Shown: piece by piece, positions 1 to 8,713 of the stretch | How positions within the stretch are numbered: position 1 is the first letter of the stretch | Layout: the number at the start of each line of letters is the position of its first letter | Assembly: GCA_905221605.1 (NCBI GenBank) | Contig: CAJNDS010002225.1 | Coordinates: forward strand, 465,001-529,000 | DNA from: Symbiodinium natans | Lineage: Eukaryota; Sar; Dinophyceae; Suessiales; Symbiodiniaceae | DNA: 64,000 nt | Direction of reading: 5' to 3' | Position numbers and translations under genes: made by a program | Notes under the pieces: generated by a model | What the model saw: only the letters and a program-made list of their open reading frames with translations | Told to the model about the DNA's origin: nothing | The model's database searches: none

Positions 1-1080
1 TTTTGTGCTTATCCGCTCGGGTCGTGCAACCATCTTATCGAACTTTCGCACCATTCACATGATGAACAGGAAAGAGTGCTCCGCAGAAAGGAGCGGTCGG
101 CAAAAATGCTACGACAACGTCCCATGAGAGGCTGTTCGCGTTGATTTGTGGTGGAAGGATGCCAACTGTCTTGTTGTAATTGTTGTTGCCTTTCGCGTGT
201 TGTTCGCGTGTCAGATGCTTGCGTGGCTTGGTTGCGCCCGTTCCATGCCTATCTGTGCCTTCGACATCCAGAGGTCGACAACGCCATGGCTCTGGGTCTA
301 AGGGGCGTGCTTAGCAAATTTGCAATAAATTTGCAGCTGAAGCTGGGCAAGTTTGTCATGGTGTGCGTCTCGGATCATCCCTGGACGCTCCGTGAATCTT
401 GATAGTCTTGATGTGTGAAGATGACATTGTCATTTTGATCCCGTGATCTGCAGCGGGCCTTGATGCCGCTTTTCGTTGGGCCACATGTTGGATATGTTGG
501 CGGTCCCATTTCGTAGTCCAGAGAAATCAGCCGTGATGTGTTTTGGTCGTGGGCTCTCCCGCGATCACTTGCCAGAGTTTCGCCGCCTGGGCACGTTGGT
601 TCTTCCATGCTAGTCGGGTTGTCAGGTCTTTAACAGGTGTTTTTTCCCAAGATTTTCCAAGACAATTTAGGTGGGCGACAACACGTTTCGTTGACTGTCT
701 GTTGAACCGGTGGGACGCGACACAATTCTGGAGTTTCTCGCACCGTGACTGCAACAATTGGCCACGCAGGAGCGGTGGAACGGCGGATTTTTTCTTTGCG
801 TCGCAAGGTCACGGTGAGCGAAAGTGATCGTTTCCTAGCTGTGGACAACAGCGCCGTCGATCAACGCGATGACAACTGGCCCCATCATAAACCTGAACGG
901 GTTGCATGAGGTGTGGACTCGCACTAACGAGGTCAAGAGCTGCTCCACGCCTGTGGGCGTGGGGTTACAGATGACCAGACAAGAGTTTGCAAGATGGACC
1001 GGATTAAGGATTACTTCCACGCAGGGCCCATCGGATCACTTGGAAATCCAGGCATCGCCATCTGAATTGAAACATACAAC
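1..1080. other. No supported gene
   Basis: Several open frames overlap here on both strands, but none shows a domain, a convincing helix pattern or splice-flanked coding sequence. The stretch leads into the GC-rich retroelement debris that begins near position 1,300 and may be degenerate sequence of the same origin. Confidence 0.4.
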
Positions 1081-1309
1081 CCTTGCCAAAACTGCACGCG
1101 GTGCGGGTGGATGGCCGCCCCGTTCCCCTCACGGACGCCGACACGCAGGAACTCGATGTGGACGGTCACCTCGCGAATGTAGCGGGTGCGGCAGCTCGTG
1201 CGTCTCGCGCACGGGGCCGTGGACGGAGGGGCCATGGGGGGTCGAGGACGAGGGCGGCAAACAGCGGCGCCCGCCGCGCTTCCCCGTTAGCACCCGTTAC
1301 CTCTGAGAC

Positions 1310-2125
1310 GCTTCGGGCACTACCGGATCCCATGCGCCGACCGCCGGACGCGCAGGTGCCCCTCAACCCGAGTTTTGACCCTTTGTCGGTTGCACCGGCT
1401 GAGGTTTGTAAGGACCTCTGAGGTCCTTATCAGGGTATTGATTGATGAGGAGACTACGGTTGAGCTCCTAGGGCATGCTGCGGACAAGCTGGTAAGGGCG
1501 AAGGCCCCACCCGACGTTGCAGACGCGTTACAACTGGGCCGCATGGTTGCATTGACGAAACCAACAGGCGGCATGCGGGCATTGGGCATGGTCAACGTTT
1601 TTCGCCGCCTCGTGGCTCAGTTTGGGGCTGCGTGCGTTTCAGACAGCATGCGCCGCCGTTCCAGTACGCGCTGAGCACGCGCGCAGGCTCGGAGGCTGTG
1701 GGCGGGCGCTGTGGGCCGCGACCGAAGCCGACCCTCGGAGGATGGTGCTGAGCATCGACGGCGTGGGGGCCTACGACCACATCTCCCGCGCGAGCATGCT
1801 CGAGGCGCTTCGGGTGCACTCCCCCATCTCCCCCGTTACTGGTTTGCTGCCGTTCGCCTGCATGTTCTACGGGCAGTCCAGCCGTTACATTTACTATGAC
1901 AAGAGGGGTGCATCTGAGGTGCTGCAAGGAGGGGGCGGCGAGCAGGGAGACCCCCTCATGTTGGAATTGTACGCGCTTGGACAGCATGCCGCTCTTTTCG
2001 ACCTCCACTCCCACTTCCGGCCGGGCGAAGGTTTGTACGCGTTTCTGGACGATGTCTACATCACGTCCCCGCCGGAGCGCACGCTCCCAACTTTGCTTGC
2101 GGTGCAGGCTTCGTCTCCCGCCTAG
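1310..2125 (+). pseudogene. Broken LINE-type reverse transcriptase, copy 1
   Basis: Remains of a non-LTR reverse transcriptase. The message changes frame at least three times. A pre-RT segment (ETLRALPDPMRRPP) is read in frame 3, then the RT entry motif (MVALTKPTGGMRALG) in frame 1 near 1,550. A short piece (PFQYALSTRAGSEAVG, from 1,656) is again in frame 3, and the palm domain is in frame 2. The palm keeps motif A (VLSIDGVGAYDHISR, about 1,745), a motif B-like GGEQGDP (about 1,935) and the catalytic FLDD box (about 2,044), the YxDD equivalent. The frame changes mean it cannot make an intact enzyme. It is GC-rich compared with the genes further downstream. Family assignment rests on recognised RT motifs; the exact clade is not proven. 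Confidence 0.85.
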
Positions 2126-2289
2126 CCAACGTGCAGGTACACCTCGGGAAAGGAGCCAGCTGGGCTTTTGGCGGCGCTGCCTCCCACGGAGGGCCGCCCA
2201 CCCTGCGCGGGACACGAGTTGCTTTTGCGCCTTCGAAGGCATCCATGGCTGTAGGGCTGAGGTTGATGCATGCGGGGACCACTACCTCG

Positions 2290-2445
2290 CCCGACCGTCG
2301 TCGCCTCGATTTCGTTGTCTATGGGGCGATGACCAATGGGGAGGCCTTGTGCGACGCCACGCTCGTTTCCCCACTCACTCGCGCAGGCCGGCCCATCCCC
2401 GGGGCGACACACGCGCGGGGGCTGAGGCTGTGCCAGCAGCTCGCA
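2290..2445 (+). pseudogene. C-terminal endonuclease-like fragment of the LINE family
   Basis: A short + strand piece reads DRRRLDFVVYGAMTNGEAL, then CDATLVSPLTR. The same block ends two minus-strand copies in this window (near 3,430 and 6,150). It resembles the core of a restriction-enzyme-like endonuclease, with an Asp after an Arg-rich strand and a second acidic residue in the next strand, as in R2/CRE-type LINEs. It lies between two RT fragments, so it is out of normal domain order with its downstream neighbour. Confidence 0.65.
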
Positions 2446-2639
2446 CATCCACTTCTCGGTGGTCCTCCACGAAATATCCTAAGCGGAGGGGATCGAGCAG
2501 GGAGATCCCCTCGCCCCGGGCCTTTATGCGTTGGGCCAGCATGAGTCGCTCGTTGCTTCGGTTGCCCGCCTCACACGGAACGAGCGTCTGGCGGCGTTTC
2601 TCGACGATCTTTAGCGACCACGCCGGAGCGAGTTGGGCA

Positions 2640-3050
2640 CACCATCCATCAGGGGGAAGGCTGCGAGCAGGGCGATGCGCTAGCCCCAGCGCTGTACGCG
2701 CTCGGCCAACACGACGCCCTCGCTGCGGCGGACGAGCAGCTGCGCCCCGGCGAGTGTTTGGCGGCTTTCCTGGATGACATCTACTTGGTCACCACACCGG
2801 CCCGCGCCCGCGAGGCACTTGACATCGTCACTCCATCGAAACACGGGCGGGTGTGGCCGCGAACCTCGGCAAAACCCGGGTGTACAACCGCGCTGGCGGG
2901 CCTACTCCTCCTGGCATCGCTGCGGAGGCCGAACGCGGCTTCATTGCTCTCGGGCACCCGGGGTTTGTGGCAGCGCACACCGACACACGTTTGGTCGAGG
3001 AGGCGCGGCTGCTGCAGGAGCTCCCCCTGCTGCCCCACCACAGATAGGTG
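2640..3050 (+). pseudogene. Broken LINE-type reverse transcriptase, copy 2
   Basis: A second RT palm piece on the same strand. It starts at the motif B-like GCEQGDALAPALYALGQHDA (about 2,660) and keeps the catalytic FLDDIYLVTTPARAREALDI (about 2,770). A frameshift near 2,832 then leads to VAANLGKTRVYNRAGG (from 2,850) and the tail LVEEARLLQELPLLPH. It lacks the N-terminal half of the palm, including motif A, so it is a truncated remnant of the same family as copy 1. Confidence 0.8.
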
Positions 3051-3079
3051 GAGACGGCGCCGTACCAGGCGCGCACAGG

Positions 3080-3450
3080 CGCGCACATATGACACCAGTG
3101 AAGGGGCAACCTCCCGGAGTTTTGGACAGGAGGGGGGGTGCCGTGCGGGAGACTTTGTCGTAGGATTGGCCATCCAACGAAACGACCATGGCATCTGCAT
3201 CCAGCTCCGTCGCGGCTCGCAGCATGCCCGCCAAGCAATCTGTGCCGGCACGCGCTTTCAGCGCGAACTGGTACGGGCGAGTTGCCCGGTCAAACATTGG
3301 TGCGAACTGCCGGGCTAGCGTTCGAGAGACAAGGCGGCGCAACGTATCTCCGGTAGCGATGCCGCGCACTCCGCCCGCAGGTTTGGAAAGCGCTGTCAGG
3401 CGCGAAGGTGCCTTCCTTCTCGTGTCAACGCGGAGACGAGTGTCACGTCG
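3080..3450 (-). pseudogene. Reverse transcriptase fragment, minus strand
   Basis: On the minus strand the frame reads LTALSKPAGGVRGIATGDTL, the RT entry motif, then RPYQFALKARAGTDCLAGM, then motif A as VVSLDGQSYDKVSRTA. The expected Gly-Ala of motif A (DGxGAYD in copy 1) is altered. The piece runs straight out of a minus-strand C-terminal fragment whose coordinates overlap it at about 3,400-3,450. RT therefore follows endonuclease, the reverse of a complete element, which indicates a junction between two copies. Confidence 0.75.
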
Positions 3451-4290
3451 CAGCATAACGCTTCGCCGAGTGGCGTGGCCCCGTAAGCGACGAAGTCGAG
3501 GCGGCGGCGATCCGCGGGGTCGACGCCGAGGGCAGTGCGAGGGCACGCGGCGTGGTGGTCCCCGTAGGCATCGACATCCGCGCCGCATCCGTGGCCGTAT
3601 GCGCCACACCTGTGCGGAGCAACAGGCAAGGGCAACCGCAGCCGCCGCCGCAGTGCTATGAGCATGCGATCAGGGAACAAAGCGGAGCCAGCCTCGCTTG
3701 GGATGGCGCTGAGCCACGCGGCGGCTTGTGGCCTGGCCTGCGAACGCAGCAGGGCCCGGGCAGGCAGGCAGCAACTCGGTCTCACGAACTGTGCGGGGCG
3801 CAAACCATTGTGAACGTCGTGCCAGGTAGGGCGGCCGTGACATCCGGCGGCATCTAGCACGTGGCCCGCCCCCTCAGCTGCTCGCAAGCAGCAGCCGGCC
3901 CCGCAGCGAGTTCTGCGAGGAACCTGGCCGGCGAGCGCGCAGAACAGGCAGCGCGTCGGCCTAGGCGGCCCAGTAGGCCGCAGGGGCGGTACGCTCGGCG
4001 CACTGCAAGCCCAGTCTTCCCAGACGAGCCGGCAACAACGCGAGACGACGCGCCGCAGCGAGCTCGGGGTCCGCATCATCTTCGCCCAGCAGCGCGAGCA
4101 GGCATCGCCAGACAGCGTCATCCTGGCCTCGCGCATAGCTGGCAAAGAGGTCAGGCGGAAGCGTGCGCAAGATGTGGTCGGCGCGGCCAGGCGCACTGGA
4201 GGTCGGATGGCGACGGGCAGCGGCACGACGTGCCACAAGCGGAAGGCTGCGAGCAAGGCGACGCGTTGGCGCCGGCAGCGAGGCCCACAT
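3396..4290 (-). pseudogene. Thumb, zinc-knuckle and endonuclease-like fragment, minus strand
   Basis: Reading down the minus strand, a frame near 4,150 gives YARGQDDAVWRCLLALLGED and LGRLGLQCAERTAPAAYWAA, the conserved segment after the RT palm in this family. After a frame change come GRPTWHDVHNGLRP, ALRRRLRLPLP and a CCHC-type zinc knuckle (CGAYGHGCGADVDAYGDHHAAC is the region; key residues are the Cys pair, the His of GDH and the last Cys). It ends in DRRRLDFVAYGATPLGEAL and CDVTLVSALTREG. Two frames are needed, so it is broken. A zinc knuckle before an endonuclease-like block fits R2/CRE-type LINEs; this is inference. Confidence 0.75.
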
Positions 4291-4488
4291 AGGCCCACGA
4301 TCTCCTGCGTCGCCTCGTTCGCGTGCGGTCTCTGCGAGCTCCCCCCGTGTTGCGCGCAGCTGCTACAGCAGGCTGGCGGCACCGCTGGTGAGGGTTCCTG
4401 ACGCTGCTGCGCTAGCGTCCACGCTGCTGGGCGGCATCTGGCGCGCACCGGCAGCCGGGCGGCGATGGGCCGACGCTCAGCGAAGTTG

Positions 4489-4598
4489 TCGAGCTTGCCG
4501 AACCGGCGCTGCCTTTTTTGCGCGCCGTGTAGGAGTGGGAAGGGCGGACTGGACACTTCCTGGCTGACGGAAAAAGGCACGCGAAAAAAAAACAAAAA
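4489..4598 (-). repeat. Element-associated block, copy A
   Basis: About 110 bp that recurs almost unchanged at 7,595-7,720. Shared stretches include TCGAGCTTGCCGAACCGGCG, then GGAAGGGCGGACTGGACACT and TTCCTGGCTGACGGAAAA. Both copies lie upstream, in minus-strand sense, of element C-terminal debris. It probably belongs to the 5' part or leader of these insertions. Confidence 0.7.
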
Positions 4599-5029
4599 TG
4601 CACCGGCAACTTCAGGCTCCAAGGCATGCGCGTAGCAGAATGGCAGGCATCAGTTTCAAAGCACCCACCCTCCACAGCATATAGGACCGCCGTCCTTCAT
4701 GCTCGCGCAACGAGCCAAAACCGCACACAAGCCGCAAGCTTGGCCATAGTGTACGAAAGATCAAAACGATGTGAATGTTTCACCCAGAGGGGTTCGTGTG
4801 TTTCTGCACCGGGGGGTTCGTATGTTTCTGCAACGCACTGCGTTGCAACTTCCGAGCAACATCCGAGGAAAGAGGCGTGCCTGCGTAGTCCGAGTTTCTC
4901 TGTCAGAGAGCATACAGGAATGGAGCCTGAACGCAGCCGCTCGTCAGCCTGAGACGCGACGAAGTCCGGGCCGATCGGGACGCCAAGTGCGACATAGTGC
5001 GACGAACCCGCGATGCCGGGCCTAAGGTG

Positions 5030-5236
5030 GCGATGTCCCTAATTCCCTTGTTGTATACTCGTTTCTTTCAAGATGGACGCGTGGATCCGTCGTGGAAACA
5101 CAGGGCATTCACAATGTTGGCCACGAAAGGAGACAGGTCCAACGCGCAAAACTGGAGGCTTGTTGCTTTTCTGAAGGTGATTTAGTCTACAATGTCCTGT
5201 GCAAATTGGTGCATAGACGATTGAGAAAAATGCCAG
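5030..5236 (+). pseudogene. Reverse transcriptase fragment of a second LINE family
   Basis: The frame reads LLYTRFFQDGRVDPSWKHRA, TMLATKGDRSNAQNWRLVAF and LKVI, then after a small frameshift at about 5,180 YNVLCKLVHRRLRKM. This is the start of the RT domain of apurinic-endonuclease-type LINEs (the pattern P-K-K/G-D-x-x-x-x-x-N-W-R-x-I/V-x-L-x-x-x-x-Y-K). It differs clearly from the KPTGG-type RT pieces at 1.3-3.5 kb, so two LINE families have left fragments here. Confidence 0.7.
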
Positions 5237-5239
5237 CAC

Positions 5240-5425
5240 CTAGTCCGCCAGTTGCTTCGCATTGCTTCGCCTCCGCGTCCAGCAGGCTCCTGTGGGCGCG
5301 GCGTTGGTGGGGCCTGCTCCCCGTCGCCGTTCAAAGGGCCGCAGCGTGCCGGAGCTGCCGAGCTCGCCGGACGGGGTCCCCCTCGCTGATGTCCTTGAGC
5401 TCGCCAACTCCGCTGCCGCTGAGGT
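5240..5425 (+). pseudogene. C-terminal tail of the first LINE family
   Basis: The + frame reads RLLWARRWWGLLPVAVQRAA, which matches ARRWWGALSVAVQLAVAST near the end of the minus-strand copy at about 5,950. It follows directly on the fragment of the second LINE family in the same frame, so the two pieces are fused at about 5,240. Only the last part of the element is left. Confidence 0.6.
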
Positions 5426-5832
5426 GAACGCAGCGTTTGTACACAGTAGGGGGGGGTACGGGATCGGGATGTCGATCGCTGCGAAGAAAAAGAACCTAAG
5501 CACCGCCTCCTGCAGGGGTGCGATGTAATGACCTTCGGGTGCCTCGGCAATCGCGCGGACTAGCTCAGCGAGGGACGTGATGTTTCCAGCCCGTGCTCCG
5601 GCCCAGCCCGAAACACCGTAAAACCGAGGGGAAAAAACCGAGGGCGAGTGCAAAACCGGCGGCACGTGCTCGACAGCTACGGAAAGCTCTGCGCGGGGAT
5701 GAAAGCATGTGCCCGCAAAGCATCGACAGCAGCAGGCCACCCGAGTAATTTTTTTTTTCTCGGCCTTTTCCGACTGCAACACGGTACCAGAGCTACGTTG
5801 GTCGAACTACCACCACAGCGGGCGGTCCCGGT

Positions 5833-7030
5833 TTAGGGCCGCAGGGGCAGGCGGCTAGGCCCTTCATTGGTGGCGAGGTCAAGCACGCGGTCCAGTGCAG
5901 GGCCGTCGCTCGGCCCAGGCAGTGGCGCAGCCGGCCACGCTCGGCCCAAGGCTGTGCTCGCCACGGCGAGCTGGACCGCAACGGAAAGGGCTCCCCACCA
6001 GCGTCTTGCCCAGCCGGAGGACGCCGCATCGCGCACGGCAGGCGGCGCACGCAGAGCGCGGAGCCGGACGAGGTCGCAAACAAAGCGCTGCGCTGCAGTG
6101 CTCCAGCGGCCTCCTATCTCGGAGCCTAGGACCACGAGCTTCTGCGGGCCGCCCCTCGCGAGTTCGGGGTACGTGCAGCGCTTGCGTCGCTCTGCGACCT
6201 GCAGCACGGCACCGTCAACCTCCACGGCGCATGGATGTGGATGACCCGTTCTGGTTAGAGGAGATACGAGTGTTGCGTCGCAGCACAGCGCTCCTCCGTT
6301 GGCGGTGGCCCCGTAGACGACGAGATCAAGGCGGCGGCGGTCGTCGGCAGGGACGCCTGCTGCAGTCGTATGGGCGAGCCACTGCTGTGGCACGACCTGA
6401 CCTTCGGCGCCGACGGCCTCTCGCGCCACGCGGACCCACGCGCGCTCGACGACTTTGGCGCGTCTGGCCAACAAGCCTGTCCTCGGGCAAGCGAGGGCAT
6501 GGTCGCCATAAGGGTCGACGACGCCACCACATCCCGGGTTGGGGCCGCAGCGTCCAGGTAGAGGCAGCCGTAGGCGACGCCGCAGGGCAATTTGCATCGC
6601 TTGTGGCGGGATGCGGCTTGCTTCGTCGCACGGTATGGCGGTGAGCCATGCACCGGCATGCGGTCCCGCTTGAGAGCCCTTGGTCCTGTAAGGTGCGACG
6701 CGCATGCGCTGCCTCTGCGAGACAGTGCGCGTCGTCCCCGACCTCGGACTCAAGTAGTTGCACGTATCTGTCCGCGCACCGCGGCAGGCGTGCGCGTATG
6801 GCGGGCAACGCGTCGGCCCAGGAGGCCCAGTAAGCTGCAGGCGCCGTGGTCTCTGCTGACTGCAATCCTAGGCCGCCCAGCGCGCCTGGGAGGGCCGCAA
6901 TATGCCGTGCCTGGGTCGCGTCCGCGTCGCCTGTTCCGCCCAGCATGTTCTGCAGCGTCGTCCAGACGGCATCGTCATGTCCCCGGGCGTACGCCGCAGA
7001 CGCCGAGGGGGGCATGAAAAGCGGGCTCAA
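5833..7030 (-). pseudogene. Best-preserved C-terminal half of the LINE element
   Basis: Minus strand, two frames. From 7,030 to about 6,680: YARGHDDAVWTTLQNMLGG, LGGLGLQSAETTAPAAYWAS and a stretch rich in Ala and Leu. After a frameshift near 6,660 comes an uninterrupted C-terminal part from about 6,680 to the stop at 5,833. It contains ALRRRLRLPLPG, a CCHC zinc knuckle (CGPNPGCGG, then DPYGDHALAC), DDRRRLDLVVYGATANGG, CDATLVSPLTRTGHP, PQKLVVLGSEIGGRW and RRWWGALSVAVQLAV. The order is zinc knuckle, endonuclease-like block, Trp-rich tail. No RT palm precedes it, so the copy is internally deleted. The function of the tail is unknown. Confidence 0.75.
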
Positions 7031-7039
7031 GCCTGACTT

Positions 7040-7594
7040 AGTGCGAGGAAGGGGCTGTCCTTGGGCACCAGGGGTGCAGCTGGGAGGTCCTGGGTAGCTT
7101 CGCCTTGAGGGGGGGGGGTTGTCCTTGGGCGCCGGAGTGCGCAGCCGGGAAGCCTCTTAGTACTTGGTAGCTTCGCCCATGGTCGCCGTGCTGCTCCGGC
7201 TCAACGACATCGAAGTCGAGGCAGAAGAGGTCGACGGACGTCTGGTCCTGACGCTCCAGGCGGTGCGCGAGCTCGGCGGCGAGGTGCTGCGACCCCAGCC
7301 CGCGTCCCCTTTTTCGCGGTCCAGCAGCCTGTCGCACGCCCGGCCCTCACTGCCCCGCGAGGCGCGCCGCTCCCGCAGCCCGCGCCCTTCTGCCAGCTCG
7401 GTGAGCGCCGGTCGTTCTCCCAGCCCCTCCCCGTCAGACAGTACATCCCAGTTGCAGCTAAGAGTTGGCAACCGTTGCACCCATATGCGCCTCCAGAGCG
7501 GAAAAAAAGGGCACACGCGCAAGGCATGAAGTAGGCTCCATTCATCGCACGGGCAGCACGGCCATCCAAGAAGGGATGGTGGCCACACCTAGCA
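7040..7594 (-). other. Probable upstream part of the minus-strand element, unassigned
   Basis: Open minus-strand frames cover this stretch, between the C-terminal half below 7,030 and the shared block at 7,595. They are Arg/Gly/Ser-rich and carry no recognisable RT or endonuclease motif. By position this should be the N-terminal region or leader of the same deleted copy. Confidence 0.3.
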
Positions 7595-7720
7595 TCGAGC
7601 TTGCCGAACCGGCGCTGCCCTCTCTGCTGCCGCTGCGCGCCGCGTAGGAGCGGGAAGGGCAGACTGGACACTTCCTGGCTGACGGAAAATAGGCGCGCGG
7701 AAAAAAAACACAAAAACACA
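7595..7720 (-). repeat. Element-associated block, copy B
   Basis: Second copy of the block at 4,489-4,598, with a short extra stretch near its centre (CTCTGCTGCCG). It ends in an A-rich run at 7,700-7,715, as copy A does. The shared position upstream of minus-strand element debris supports a common origin of the two insertions. Confidence 0.7.
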
Positions 7721-8690
7721 CAATTGCGTCCCGGATCCGACCCCCGCATGCATGCCCCGTGTGTTTGACGCCGATGCTTTGGGAGGTGGACTTCGCAAGA
7801 CAACTAGGAAAGGTGGGTGCAGTGGCTGCCCCTTTGTGCCACGGCCTGCGCTCGCCCCGGCGCTTGCCCTTGGTCCTCCACCTTTGCCCTTGCGACTCCC
7901 CTGCGCGACGGCACCGACTTTGTACGTTCCTTTGCTGCTTGATGCCGCGGGCATGCTTTCAGCCGAGATGCAGCGCGACTGGCGCTCGCGCGCTCCCATC
8001 AACGAGTGGTGTGCCGAGTTGTGTCCCAAGCAAAACGAGCCCCCTGGTGGAAACGGCGTGCAAGCCCTCAAGCCCCATTCCAGATGGCCGTCTTAGATAG
8101 GTTCAACAAGAAGCGAGTGCGAATCGCAAGGTGGTGCTCAAAACGTCGGATGAGGTCCAAGGCTCGCTGCGGGCTGGCAAGGATGGTGACTCCGCGCGGA
8201 TGCGTTCAGGCCGGATATCGGCTGATGCCATCATAGGCGGGAAACAACAGAAAGGTGGGGGTCTGTTGCACAACGGGCTTGACATGGCTTGAACCTCGTG
8301 GATCAAAGCCTCGGGCCCAACTCGGCTCCCGAGTGCATATTGGTGTGAATGGCAAGCGTCCGCCGGAGGTCCAAGTAAGGCTTGTAGGGGTTTAGCTTGT
8401 ACAGGGCTTAGTGGAGCTTAATGTTTAGGGGATGTTTCCGCTATAAGGCTGGTCGGGATGAACGGGTTTTAGGGTTTTGCGGCGCTGCGTGTTTACTCCC
8501 AACGGCCTTAGTCGCCGCCAGTTTGTTTGGATCGTTGCACTCACTGGGGGGAAAAGGATGTAAACATACCTGATTCGGAAAAGACGAAACAATGGCTTGT
8601 AAACACTGACAGCAACAGTGACAGTTCTCCTAGCTCACAAGTGATGAGGATGGTAAGTTTTCCGTACTAGTTCGCACAAACTAAATAAAG
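7721..8690. other. Intergenic, degenerate telomere-like tract
   Basis: No gene could be supported. Between 8,380 and 8,500 there are scattered motifs such as GGGGTTTAGC, GTTTAGGGG and TTTTAGGGTTTTG, a weak version of the TTTAGGG tracts seen elsewhere in the window. Confidence 0.4.
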
Positions 8691-8713
8691 GCTTTGCCCA
8701 TGCTGCACCACGC

